The notes: generated by a model not told the origin, from the sequence alone. 36,767 nt of DNA from Salinicola sp. (GCA_002695065.1 NZNW01000102.1:1-36767); one strand, 5' to 3'; positions 1 through 8,082 are shown, numbered from the stretch's first letter. Numbers and translations are program-made.

Positions 1-104
1 GGATCGGGCAGCCGGAGCGCCGTCATGCATGGGTGACTCGACGACGGGACGGTAACCTCGGCGGCCGGTCGGGTACGTCGTGTTGTCACGAAGGGGGTAC
101 GCTT

Positions 105-142
105 TGTCTGAAAAATGCCTGCGCTCGCCGATTTTTCAGACA
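105..142. repeat. 12-bp inverted repeat beside the GguC-like gene's stop codon
   Basis: Seen directly: left arm 105-116 (TGTCTGAAAAAT) and right arm 131-142 are exact reverse complements, with a 14-base GC-rich loop. It lies 4 bases beyond the stop codon of the minus-strand gene at 147-1154. The A/T run is inside the stem and no T tract follows on either strand, so it is not a textbook intrinsic terminator. It could still be a transcript-end hairpin for the GguC-like gene or a DNA-level binding site. Confidence 0.55.
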
Positions 143-146
143 GAGC

Positions 147-1154
147 TTAGAGCGCCTTGGCGGCCGAGTAACCGAAATCGCCCTCGCTGCCGAGCACGTT
201 GCGCAGGGGGCGGCCCAGCGCCGGCAGGTCGATCTCGTAGCGGTCGCCCGGTTCGACGACGATCTTGTCGGCAAAGCTCAGCGTCGCGGTCCCGAAGAAG
301 TGCACGTGGACATCCCCCGGGCGGCGGAAATTGCGATACTTGAAGTGGTGATGTTCGAGATTGGCGAGACTGTGGGCCATGTTGCCCTCGCCGGTCAGGA
401 ACGGCTTTTCCCACAAGGTACGGCCGTCGCGGACGATACGGCTGGTGCCTTCCAGGTTGGCCGGCAGCTCGCCGACGAAGAGTTCCGGCCCGAAGCTGCA
501 GGCGCGCAGCTTGGAGTGCGCCAGCCACAGGTAATTGAAGCGCTCGGTGACATGGTCGGAGAATTCATTGCCGATCGCATAGCCGACCCGCCAAGGCTGG
601 CCATCCCTGCCGACGACATAGAGGCCGGCCAGCTCCGGCTCCTCCCCGGCATCCTGGGCGAACGACGGGCTGGGGATCTCGCTCTCCGGCGCGACCACGC
701 AGTCGCCGTCTCCCTTGTAGAACCACTCCGGCTGCGGCCCCACCTCGCCCGCTCTCGGCTTGCCGGCTTCCACGCCCATGCGGAACATGCGCATCGAATC
801 GGTCAACTCGCTTTCGTCGACCTTGTCGGACGGCTGCATGGCGGCGGCGTGCATCGCCGAGCGCGTATCGGCGCTGCCAAGGTGCGTCAACCCGGTCCCG
901 GTCACCAGACAGTGCGCCGGGTCGGGATGGGTAAGCGGCGGCAACAGACGGCGCTCCTCGATCAGCCGGGCATAGTCGAGCCGGGTTTCGGTCAGCGCGG
1001 CTTCGACCACGGCGGTCAATGGCGTGCCGTCGGCGATGGCGCGCCTGGCCAGTCCGTAGACGCCCTCGTCGCCATCGACGACCTGGACTTCATGTTCGTC
1101 GATGACCACCGCCACGGTCAGGCGGTCATCGTTCAGGCACTGAATCAGGCGCAT
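147..1154 (-). CDS. GguC/AraD1-like protein, fumarylacetoacetate hydrolase fold
   Basis: Predicted cytosolic enzyme of 335 aa, related to the GguC/AraD1 proteins found with sugar and sugar-acid uptake loci. The C-terminal half carries FAH-fold signatures: EEPELAG, then GNEFSDH, corresponding to the family's metal-binding E-x-E and NDxS regions. I chose ATG 1154 (MRLIQCLNDD) because AAGGAG at 1162-1167 sits 7 bases upstream; ATG 1160 would be only 1 base from it. The gene is divergent from the tct transporter operon across 482 bases containing a strong paired operator. In related sugar-acid loci such proteins are thought to act on 2-keto-3-deoxy acids, but the substrate here is not readable from sequence. 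Family assignment is fairly sure; the reaction is inference. Confidence 0.8.
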   Translation of the reverse strand: MRLIQCLNDDRLTVAVVIDEHEVQVVDGDEGVYGLARRAIADGTPLTAVVEAALTETRLDYARLIEERRLLPPLTHPDPAHCLVTGTGLTHLGSADTRSAMHAAAMQPSDKVDESELTDSMRMFRMGVEAGKPRAGEVGPQPEWFYKGDGDCVVAPESEIPSPSFAQDAGEEPELAGLYVVGRDGQPWRVGYAIGNEFSDHVTERFNYLWLAHSKLRACSFGPELFVGELPANLEGTSRIVRDGRTLWEKPFLTGEGNMAHSLANLEHHHFKYRNFRRPGDVHVHFFGTATLSFADKIVVEPGDRYEIDLPALGRPLRNVLGSEGDFGYSAAKAL

Positions 1155-1286
1155 CGGCATTCTCCTTGCATCGATCATCGGTCACTGTCGCCAACGGCCT
1201 TGCGGCGGCCATGGCGGAATGCCTCGCACGTTGCCGTACGGGCCCATGCCGCCGCGACACAGCGACCACCCTTTATCATCTCCCCA

Positions 1287-1321
1287 CTATGTTGAACATA
1301 TAAAAAATAAGTACAACATAG
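1287..1321. promoter_or_regulatory. Paired operator-like inverted repeat
   Basis: Seen directly: CTATGTTG (1287-1294) and CAACATAG (1314-1321) form a perfect 8-bp inverted repeat with 19 bases between. The left half is itself a perfect palindrome, TATGTT-G-AACATA (1288-1300). Reading each arm outward, both give CTATGTTGNAC. The site lies 133 bases upstream of the GguC-like start and over 300 bases upstream of tctC, so it more likely controls the minus-strand gene. The binding protein is unknown. Confidence 0.55.
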
Positions 1322-1530
1322 ACTTTCGGAGCAAATACGTCCGTCGCCAACCGGCGTAATCTGCATGGTGGAGCCCCCCGATCGCTGCCGTTCCGTCACC
1401 GGATTTTTGATCGATGGTATTGAAAAACGGAGATAATCACGGACTCCTCGGATCGTGATTCGGTGCCATAGTCAGACCCATGACGCGGCGCCGATTTACG
1501 CTCGTTATACCAATGTCTAGCCAATACGTT

Positions 1531-1544
1531 TATTGCACTCAATG
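1531..1544. promoter_or_regulatory. Candidate operator upstream of tctC, like the gntR upstream site
   Basis: TATTGCACTCAATG contains the palindrome ATTG-CACT-CAAT. It matches TATTGCATACAAAG (16065-16078, upstream of the island's GntR gene) at 11 of 14 positions. It lies 93 bases before the tctC start. Inference: a shared site for the GntR-family regulator. Confidence 0.35.
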
Positions 1545-1636
1545 GTCATAAATCATAGCTTCAGTGGGCGCCAAGTCGATTCCGTGACGGTAGAAATTCA
1601 AAACACCAACAACACCCCTCCCCAAGGAGACACGCC

Positions 1637-2614
1637 ATGAAGACCTCAATCAACAAGCGTCATCTCGCCGGATTACTGGGATTGTCACTGCTGCTGCCGC
1701 TGCCGGCGCTGGCCGACTACCCCGAAAAACCGATCACGCTGATCGTCCCCTGGGCGGCTGGCGGCGGGACCGATGCGACCGCGCGAACCATCGCCGCCGC
1801 CCTGGAAGAGCAATTGGGCCAGACCGTCAACGTGGTCAACCGAACCGGCGGCAGCGGCGTGGTGGGACACACCGCCATGGCCATGGCCAAGCCCGATGGC
1901 TACACGCTCGGTCTGATCACCGGCGAGATCAACATGATGCACTGGCAGGGGCTGACGCAGCTGACCTACGAGGACTACACCCCCATCGCCCAGATCAACT
2001 ACGACTACGCCGGTATTCAGGTGGCCGCCGACGGCCCCTTCGACTCCGTCCAGACGCTGGTCGACCAGATCAAGGCCGAGCCCGCGCGAACCTACACCGC
2101 CTCCGGTACCGGTCAGGGCGGCGTGTGGCACCTGGCCTTCGCCGGTTTCCTGCTCGACCAGGGCCTGGAAGCCGATCGTGTCTCCTGGATTCCCAGCCAG
2201 GGCGCCGCGCCGGCGATGACCGAGATGGCCGCGGGCAGCATCGATATCGTGCCCAGCTCGGTTCCCGAAGGGCGCTCGATGATCGAAGCCGGCAAGGCCA
2301 GGAGCCTGGCGATCATGGCGCCGGAGCGGCTCGATAGCTTCCCCGACGTGCCCACCCTGAAGGAGGCACTCGGCACCGACTACACCATCGGCGAATGGCG
2401 CGGCATCGCCGGCCCCAAGGGCATGGACCCGGCGGTCGTCGAGACCCTGGAGACGGCGATCGAGGACGCCTACAACAGCGACACCTACCAGAACTTCATG
2501 GCCAAGCAGGGCTTCGGTACCGAATGGCGCGGGGCGGAGGATTTCGGCAAGCTCATGGCCGAGCAGGACGAGCGCTTCGGCAAGATCGTCGAGCAGGTGG
2601 GACTGGCCAAGTGA
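1637..2614 (+). CDS. Tripartite tricarboxylate transporter substrate-binding protein (TctC/Bug)
   Basis: Periplasmic solute receptor of the TTT family, delivering an organic acid to the TctAB membrane complex. At 325 aa it has the usual Bug-protein length. Residues 1-26 form a Sec signal peptide: KRH, a leucine-rich core, then ALA before DYPEKPI, which is the typical mature N-terminus. The family motif WAAGGGTDATAR follows. ATG 1637 is preceded by AAGGAGA at 1624-1630. It is first of a TctC-TctB-TctA set and probably the promoter-proximal gene of a five-gene operon reaching 6945. Bug proteins bind diverse carboxylates; the downstream sugar-acid genes suggest an aldonic or 2-keto acid here, but the ligand is inference. 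Confidence 0.93.
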   Translation: MKTSINKRHLAGLLGLSLLLPLPALADYPEKPITLIVPWAAGGGTDATARTIAAALEEQLGQTVNVVNRTGGSGVVGHTAMAMAKPDGYTLGLITGEINMMHWQGLTQLTYEDYTPIAQINYDYAGIQVAADGPFDSVQTLVDQIKAEPARTYTASGTGQGGVWHLAFAGFLLDQGLEADRVSWIPSQGAAPAMTEMAAGSIDIVPSSVPEGRSMIEAGKARSLAIMAPERLDSFPDVPTLKEALGTDYTIGEWRGIAGPKGMDPAVVETLETAIEDAYNSDTYQNFMAKQGFGTEWRGAEDFGKLMAEQDERFGKIVEQVGLAK

Positions 2615-2642
2615 TCCCACGATCCGAACGGGAGACGACCTC

Positions 2643-3116
2643 ATGAGAGACTTCCTGCTCGGACTGGCGTTCGTGATCGGCGGCGGCGTGGTCATCGCCG
2701 TCGCCCAGACCTACCCGACCATGCCGGCCCTCCAGTATGGCCCCTCGCTGTTCCCCTCGCTGATCGGCGGGGGAATGGTGATCGGCGGACTGGTGCTGGC
2801 GCTGACCCGGATAGGCCAACTCAGGATCGCGTTCGCCGGCCCACGTTCCCAGACGCCGCGATACGACTACCGCGGCCTGCTGATCTCGCTGCTGCCCTGC
2901 GCGCTGATCGTCTTTTACATCCTCGCCAGCGAGTGGCTGGGCGCCCCATTGTGCATGGCGCTGAGCATGCTGATCCTGATGCTGCTGCGCGGCGCCAGGC
3001 CGTGGCTCTCGCTGGTCGTGTCGCTGGTCGTCGCGGCGGCGATCTACCTGCTGTTCTCACGCTATCTGCTGATCCCGCTGCCGGAAGGCACCCTGCTGTC
3101 TCAAATCCTACCCTAG
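2643..3116 (+). CDS. TTT transporter small membrane subunit (TctB)
   Basis: Inner-membrane small subunit of the TTT carboxylate transporter, 157 aa with about four hydrophobic segments (roughly residues 1-20, 35-57, 76-97 and 118-145), the TctB layout. A purine-rich GGGAGA precedes ATG 2643. It starts 28 bases after tctC and ends 14 bases before tctA, so co-transcription is expected. TctB proteins diverge strongly; identity rests on size, topology and position between clear TctC and TctA genes. Confidence 0.88.
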   Translation: MRDFLLGLAFVIGGGVVIAVAQTYPTMPALQYGPSLFPSLIGGGMVIGGLVLALTRIGQLRIAFAGPRSQTPRYDYRGLLISLLPCALIVFYILASEWLGAPLCMALSMLILMLLRGARPWLSLVVSLVVAAAIYLLFSRYLLIPLPEGTLLSQILP

Positions 3117-3130
3117 CCTGGTGATTGCTC

Positions 3131-4648
3131 ATGGACTCCTTTCTGCAAGGCCTGGCAATGGTGTTCAACGTCCAGACGATGCTGGTCATCGTCGCGGCGG
3201 CCGTCTTCGGACTCTTCGTGGGCGCCATTCCCGGCCTGACCGCCACCATGGCAGTGGCTCTGCTGGTGCCGATCACGTTCTACATGGATGCCACCCCGGC
3301 CATTGCCGCCATCGTGGCGACCTCGGCGATGGCGATCTTCGCCGGTGACATTCCCGGAACCTATCTCAACATCCCCGGCACGCCGGCATCTGCGGCCTAT
3401 GTCGGCGAATCCTATCGTCTCGCCCAGAAGGGCCGCGCCCGGGAAACGCTGGGCACCAACCTGATCTGCTCCGTCATCGGCGGGCTGTTCGGCACCATGG
3501 TGCTGGTCTTCGTCTCCCCCTCGCTGGCCGAAATGGCGCTCAACTTCAGCTCGTTCGAGTACTTCTGGCTCGCCCTGCTGGGGTTGAGCAGCTCGATCTT
3601 CATCGCCATCGGTTCCCGGGTCAAAGCGTTCCTGTCGCTGACCGTGGGCCTGCTGCTCTCCACGGTCGGCCTGGACATGATGAGCGGCGCGCCGCGCTTC
3701 ACCTTCGGCGTGCCCGACCTGATGGCCGGCATCAATTTCATCCCGGTGATGATCGGCATGTTTGCGCTCAACGAGATCATGATGTTCTACGGCTCGCGGG
3801 CCGAAGCGCGCAGCGTCCCGGTAATGGCCAAGGACAGCGTGTTCGCCAACGCTCCGGGGCACGTCAAGACCTACTGGCGCAACATCCTGCGCGGCAGTTC
3901 GCTGGGCACGCTGATCGGTGCGCTGCCTGGCGCGGGTGCGGATATCGCCGCGTGGATCGCCTATGCGCTGGGCAAGAGTCGCTCCAAGGAGAAGGAGAAA
4001 TATGGCACCGGCCATATCGAGGGCATCGTCGATGCCAGCTCCGCCAACAACTCCGGCATCAGCGGTGCCTGGGTACCGGCGCTGGTGTTCGGCATACCGG
4101 GCGACACCATCACCGCCATCGTCATCGGCGTGCTCTACATGAAGGGCATGAACCCGGGGCCGACGATCTTCATGAACGGCGGCGGCCAGGTCTATGCGCT
4201 GTTCACGGTATTCTTCGTCGCCAACCTGATCATGCTGCCGATCGGCTACCTCGCCATTCGCGCCTCGAAGGTGTTCATCCTGACCCCGCGCAAGCTGCTG
4301 ATGCCGGTAATTCTGAGCTTCTGCATCGTCGGCGCCTTCGCCATCAACAACTCGATCACCGACATCTGGATCATGCTGATCATCGGGCTGGTGGCGTTCG
4401 TGCTGGCCCGCAATGACTTTCCCATGGCGCCGGCGATCCTGGGCCTGGTGCTCGGCGGCACGCTGGAGAACAGCTTCATGAGTTCGATGCTGAAATCCAA
4501 CGGCGACCTGCTGGCCTTCTTCGAACGGCCGATCAGCGCCGCGCTGGGCGCGCTGGTCATTCTGATCTGGGCGCTGCCCACGCTGATTCGCCTATTCCGA
4601 CACTGGCGCCGCCCGGCGCAAACCGACCAGACACCGAGGTCCTCATGA
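3131..4648 (+). CDS. TTT transporter large membrane subunit (TctA)
   Basis: Large translocating subunit, 505 aa with about 10-12 membrane segments. It has the family's two glycine/proline-rich signatures: GAIPGLTATMA early, and the later GALPGAGADIAAWIAYA, followed by ASSANNSGISGAWVPALVFGIPGD. ATG 3131 (MDSFLQG) is chosen over the in-frame TTG at 3125; neither has a strong Shine-Dalgarno, suggesting coupling to tctB. The stop overlaps the next gene's start in an ATGA junction at 4645-4648. With TctC and TctB it forms a proton- or sodium-coupled carboxylate importer, which is family knowledge. Confidence 0.95.
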   Translation: MDSFLQGLAMVFNVQTMLVIVAAAVFGLFVGAIPGLTATMAVALLVPITFYMDATPAIAAIVATSAMAIFAGDIPGTYLNIPGTPASAAYVGESYRLAQKGRARETLGTNLICSVIGGLFGTMVLVFVSPSLAEMALNFSSFEYFWLALLGLSSSIFIAIGSRVKAFLSLTVGLLLSTVGLDMMSGAPRFTFGVPDLMAGINFIPVMIGMFALNEIMMFYGSRAEARSVPVMAKDSVFANAPGHVKTYWRNILRGSSLGTLIGALPGAGADIAAWIAYALGKSRSKEKEKYGTGHIEGIVDASSANNSGISGAWVPALVFGIPGDTITAIVIGVLYMKGMNPGPTIFMNGGGQVYALFTVFFVANLIMLPIGYLAIRASKVFILTPRKLLMPVILSFCIVGAFAINNSITDIWIMLIIGLVAFVLARNDFPMAPAILGLVLGGTLENSFMSSMLKSNGDLLAFFERPISAALGALVILIWALPTLIRLFRHWRRPAQTDQTPRSS

Positions 4649-5700
4649 CACGCTACGACGCCGATACCCTGCGCGCCACGCTGTTCACCTTGTTCACCGA
4701 GAACGGCGCCAGCGCCGATGTGGCGGAAACCACCGCGCGCATCCTGGTCGAGGGCGACCTGCTCGGCCACCACACCCACGGCGTGAAACTGGCCAATGGC
4801 TATCTCAAGGATCTCAAGGCGGGCCATGCCTGCGGCGATCACAGCCGGCTCGAGATCCAGGAGAACAGCCCGGTCGCGGCGCTGTTCGACGGCCACTACC
4901 TGCTGGGTCCGTACCTGGTGCAACGCGCGCTGGACCACTGTCGCGACGCGGCCACTACGTTCGGGATCGGGATGGTCAGTCTCAAGCGGTCGCACCACAT
5001 CGCGTGCCTGGCGGCGTATCTGCAACCGCTGGTCGAGGCCAACCTGGTTCCGCTGATATTGACCTCGGATCCGGCGGTCGCCTCGGTCGCACCGTTCGGC
5101 GGCCTGGACCGGGTCTACACCCCAAACCCGCTGGCGATCGGTATCCCCGGGCGCGAACAGCCGCTACTGATCGACGTCAGCATGTCGACGATCACCAACG
5201 GCACCGTGGGCAAGACCCGTGCCGCCGGCGACAGGCTCGGCCACCCGGCGATTCTCACCGGCCACGGCGAGGTCAGTGACGATCCCGAGGACTATTTCGC
5301 CTCCCCGGAGGGGAGCATCCTGCCCCTGGGCGAACTCGCCTTCGGCCACAAGGGCTTTGCGCTGGGGCTGATGGTCGAAGCCTTGACGTCGGCCCTTTCC
5401 GGCTACGGCCGCAAGGACTCCCCGCAGGGCTGGGGAGCGTCGGTGATGGTCATGGTGATCGATCCGGCCCGTTTCGGTGGCACGGACTCCTTCCTCGACG
5501 AGACCGACCACATCGCCAGACGCTGCCTCGGCAGCCGGCCGCGCGATCCCGAGCGGCCGGTGCGCCTGCCGGGTCAGTCCGGCCTCGCCCGCCGCCGGGA
5601 CTATCTGGACAACGGCATCCCCTTACCACCGGACGTGGTGGAGGCCATGCGCGAGGCCGTGGCAGACTCGTCGCTATCGGGCAATACCGCGTTCGGCTGA
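4645..5700 (+). CDS. Ldh_2-family NAD(P)-dependent 2-hydroxyacid/2-oxoacid oxidoreductase
   Basis: Cytosolic dehydrogenase of the malate/L-lactate dehydrogenase (Ldh_2, YlbC/DlgD-like) family, 351 aa. Visible signatures are GHHTHGVKLANGYL near residues 36-50, matching the family's substrate/cofactor-binding loop, RSHHIACLAAYL near 115-126 with the family's conserved histidine, and NPLAIGIPG. The start overlaps the tctA stop by 4 bases, with GAGGT just upstream, so it is translationally coupled to the transporter. Family members reduce or oxidise malate, sulfolactate, ureidoglycolate or 2,3-diketo-L-gulonate. Here it may oxidise the imported acid or a keto-deoxy intermediate for the FAH-fold enzyme next to it; the substrate is inference. 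Confidence 0.88.
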   Translation: MTRYDADTLRATLFTLFTENGASADVAETTARILVEGDLLGHHTHGVKLANGYLKDLKAGHACGDHSRLEIQENSPVAALFDGHYLLGPYLVQRALDHCRDAATTFGIGMVSLKRSHHIACLAAYLQPLVEANLVPLILTSDPAVASVAPFGGLDRVYTPNPLAIGIPGREQPLLIDVSMSTITNGTVGKTRAAGDRLGHPAILTGHGEVSDDPEDYFASPEGSILPLGELAFGHKGFALGLMVEALTSALSGYGRKDSPQGWGASVMVMVIDPARFGGTDSFLDETDHIARRCLGSRPRDPERPVRLPGQSGLARRRDYLDNGIPLPPDVVEAMREAVADSSLSGNTAFG

Positions 5701-5745
5701 AGCAATCCCACTTTCCCTCTCGACTCGACAGGAGCTCACCGCTAC

Positions 5746-6945
5746 ATGGCCTCATTCAACGATCCCGACTCCCTTTCCCCGCAACGCCAGGCCGGGCATT
5801 GCCTGCCCGACGATGCCGATCGCGCCCTGCTGGTGGGTCGCGTCTGGCTGGAGAGCGCCGGCGGCCGGGCCGGGCCGGCGCCGGTGGCGTTGCGCGGCGA
5901 CACGCTGGTCGACCTCTCCCGCCACGTGGCCACCATGGCCGACCTGCTGGAACGCGACGACGCGACCTGGCTCGTTCGCGAAGCGCCCGGCGACACCGTC
6001 GGCACCCTGGCCGAAGTGCTCGCCAACAGCCATGCGGATATACCGCAGGCGCCCTATCTCCTGGCCCCCTGCGACGTGCAGGCGATCAAGGCCTGCGGCG
6101 TGACCTTCGCCGTCAGCCTGCTGGAGCGGGTGATCGAGGAGCAGGCCGGTGGCGACCTCAAGCGTGCCGCCGAGCTGCGCGAGGAGATCCAGGCGTTGAT
6201 CGGTGGCGACCTGTCGCGGATCGAGCCCGGTTCGGAGGAAGCCATGGCGCTGAAGGCCGAGCTGCAAGCCCGTGGCGGCTGGTCGCAGTACATGGAAGTG
6301 GGCATCGGCCCCGATGCCGAGGTGTTCTCCAAGGCGCAGCCGCTGTCCGCCGTCGGCCACGGTGCGCGAGTCGGCCTGCACCCCGCCTCCCAATGGAACA
6401 ATCCGGAGCCGGAGATCGTGCTGGCGGTGGACGCCGAGGGCCGGGTGCGTGGCGCGACCCTCGGCAACGACGTCAATCTGCGCGATATCGAGGGCCGCAG
6501 CGCCCTGCTGCTGGGCAAGGCCAAGGACAACAACGCTTCCTGCTCGATCGGCCCCTTCATCCGCCTTTTCGACGAACACTTCGGCATCGACGACGTGCGC
6601 AACGCCCGGGTCTCGCTACGCATCGAGGGGGTGGACGACGACTTCGTGCTGGAGGGCGAGAGCGACATGCGCGAAATCAGCCGCGATCCGCTCGACCTGG
6701 TGGCGCAGACCTACGGTACCCACCACCAGTATCCCGACGGCTTCATGCTGTTCCTCGGCACCATGTTCTCGCCGATCCAGGACCGGGATGGCGAGGGCCA
6801 GGGCTTCACCCATCACGTGGGCGACCGGGTGACGATCTCGACGTCCCGGCTGGGCGCGCTGACCAACGTCGTCGATCGCAGCGATCGGCTGCCACCCTGG
6901 ACCTTCGGTATTCGCGCCCTGCTGGCCCATCTCGGCCAGCGCTGA
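5746..6945 (+). CDS. Fumarylacetoacetate hydrolase superfamily protein
   Basis: Cytosolic FAH-superfamily enzyme, 399 aa, longer than the usual 220-300 aa catalytic members because of an N-terminal extension. The metal-site pattern is present: NPEPEIVLAV, then GNDVNLRDIEGRS, and downstream KAKDNNASCSIGPFI and FTHHVGD. AGGAG at 5730-5734 lies 11 bases before ATG 5746. In sugar-acid pathways this superfamily supplies either 2-keto-3-deoxy-pentonate dehydratases or 2,4-diketo-3-deoxy-acid hydrolases that yield pyruvate plus a 2-hydroxyacid. Its place after an Ldh_2 dehydrogenase and before an L-fuconate dehydratase fits either role. Which one cannot be read from sequence. Confidence 0.88.
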   Translation: MASFNDPDSLSPQRQAGHCLPDDADRALLVGRVWLESAGGRAGPAPVALRGDTLVDLSRHVATMADLLERDDATWLVREAPGDTVGTLAEVLANSHADIPQAPYLLAPCDVQAIKACGVTFAVSLLERVIEEQAGGDLKRAAELREEIQALIGGDLSRIEPGSEEAMALKAELQARGGWSQYMEVGIGPDAEVFSKAQPLSAVGHGARVGLHPASQWNNPEPEIVLAVDAEGRVRGATLGNDVNLRDIEGRSALLLGKAKDNNASCSIGPFIRLFDEHFGIDDVRNARVSLRIEGVDDDFVLEGESDMREISRDPLDLVAQTYGTHHQYPDGFMLFLGTMFSPIQDRDGEGQGFTHHVGDRVTISTSRLGALTNVVDRSDRLPPWTFGIRALLAHLGQR

Positions 6946-6984
6946 CATCGATCGCGGACGTACCGCCCGCCGCAAGAGCGCAGC

Positions 6985-7012
6985 GAGCGCCGTCGTCGAA
7001 CCGACGGCGCTC
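6985..7012. terminator. Convergent-junction hairpin, no T tract
   Basis: GAGCGCCGTCG (6985-6995) and its exact complement (7002-7012) form an 11-bp GC-rich stem with a 6-base loop. It sits between the ends of the FAH-type gene (+) and LysR gene (-) and overlaps the first two bases of the LysR stop triplet. No T run follows on either strand, so it may be a 3'-end stabiliser or a weak bidirectional terminator. Confidence 0.5.
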
Positions 7013-7940
7013 AGACGTCGCCGCGCATCAACAGGGTATCGATGAACTCGCCGACCACGTCCGATATCTCTTCCCCCTTGCGGGTCAGCACGCCGTAATA
7101 GCCCAGCGGTTCGCCGATCACCAGCGGCAGCGCGGTGAACTTGCCCGCCGAGATCGCGGTCTTGAGCACCGACGTCGGCAGCAGGGCGATGGCGTCCGAT
7201 GAGCTCACCAGTTGCAGCGTCGTCTGTGTCGACGTGGTTTCCACCACGTTGCGGGGGGAAGCCACGCCCGACTCCGCCAGCGCCACCTCGAACAACCCTC
7301 GCATCGGGCTGCTCATGGGATGCAGTACCCAGGGCCAGCGCACGATCTCGCCCAGACCCGGGGGGCGTTCGCACAGCGGATGCCCCGCCCTGACCACGAT
7401 CGAGACCGGCTCCGCCTGCAGGGGCATGAAGTCGAACAGGTGGTGCTGGGCGTGTTCCGTCACGCGCCCGATCACTACGTCCAGGCGCTTGTACTCCAGG
7501 TCCGCCAGCAGCCGGTCGCTGGAGTTCTCGAACAGGCTCACCGCCAGTTGCGGACGCCGCGCCTTGATCGAGGTGATCGCCTTGGGCAGCAGCAGCGGCG
7601 CCGCTCCCGGCACCGAGCCGATGACGAGCTTGCCGTACCCTCCCTCCCGCAGCGAGACGAGATCGTCGATCAGGCGATCGGTATCGTTGAGGATGCTGCG
7701 GGCGTAGCGCACCAGCAACCGCCCGGCGTCGGTGATCTCCATGTGGCGTGGCTGGCGATAGAAGAGCGTCATGCCGAAGAAGGTCTCGATGTCCTTGAGC
7801 ATCTTGCTGGCCGCGGGCTGACTCATGTTCATATGGCGCGACGTGGCGTGGAGATTGCGACTCTCATCCAGCGTGACGAGCAGCACGAGGTGCTTGATGC
7901 GCAACCAGCCCTTGACGTGAATACGACTATCGTTGGACAT
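7011..7940 (-). CDS. LysR-family transcriptional regulator, divergent from fucD
   Basis: DNA-binding regulator, 309 aa. It has an N-terminal winged helix (WLRIKHLVLLVTL, then MSQPAASKMLKDIE as the recognition helix around residues 39-52) and a periplasmic-binding-protein-like effector domain from about residue 95. ATG 7940 (MSNDSRIHVKG) is chosen because it gives normal LysR spacing to the helix-turn-helix; an in-frame start at 8018 would add 26 low-complexity residues. It is divergent from the fuconate dehydratase gene and a T-N11-A palindrome lies 36 bases upstream of its start. LysR genes usually control the divergent gene and themselves, so a sugar-acid pathway intermediate is the likely co-inducer (inference). 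Confidence 0.93.
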   Translation of the reverse strand: MSNDSRIHVKGWLRIKHLVLLVTLDESRNLHATSRHMNMSQPAASKMLKDIETFFGMTLFYRQPRHMEITDAGRLLVRYARSILNDTDRLIDDLVSLREGGYGKLVIGSVPGAAPLLLPKAITSIKARRPQLAVSLFENSSDRLLADLEYKRLDVVIGRVTEHAQHHLFDFMPLQAEPVSIVVRAGHPLCERPPGLGEIVRWPWVLHPMSSPMRGLFEVALAESGVASPRNVVETTSTQTTLQLVSSSDAIALLPTSVLKTAISAGKFTALPLVIGEPLGYYGVLTRKGEEISDVVGEFIDTLLMRGDV

Positions 7941-7975
7941 CGATACTACCCCGCATAATCCTTTGGTCAAAGACA

Positions 7976-7990
7976 ATAACCCCCGGTTAT
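7976..7990. promoter_or_regulatory. LysR-type T-N11-A palindrome
   Basis: ATAACC-CCC-GGTTAT is a perfect 6-3-6 palindrome with the T-N11-A spacing typical of LysR boxes, in the 269-base region between lysR and fucD. The half-site word CAATAACC recurs at 8054-8061. A regulatory role for the adjacent LysR protein is inference. Confidence 0.5.
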
Positions 7991-8082
7991 CGGGGTTGCA
8001 AAAAAAACGATTAGCCACCGGTCACGAGCGCCGATTAGGCTACCGAATGACCGGCAATAACCACCCCATACTTTCGACTGAT

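Larger units (their letters stand above)
1155..1636. promoter_or_regulatory. Divergent control region between GguC-like gene and tct operon
   Basis: No coding region is supported in these 482 bases. They hold an AT-rich paired palindrome at 1287-1321, a 7-bp inverted repeat (AATCACG 1435-1441, CGTGATT 1454-1460), the word GGTATTGAA at 1416-1424 that recurs upstream of fucD, and a palindromic site at 1531-1544 resembling one ahead of gntR. The sequence turns AT-rich relative to its flanks, as expected of promoters. No -35/-10 pair was convincing on either strand. Confidence 0.6.

Noticed and set aside
1-104. Possible gene ends or starts at the left edge, such as an ATG at position 26 on the minus strand or a short frame ending at 36 on the plus strand.
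   Set aside because: Too few codons lie in the window and no convincing ribosome site or family pattern is present.
33-1295. A 420-codon open frame opposite the GguC-like gene.
   Set aside because: It is the complement of a clear FAH-fold coding region; its composition (many V, A, R, H, G) is that of antisense GC-rich DNA and no motif is visible.
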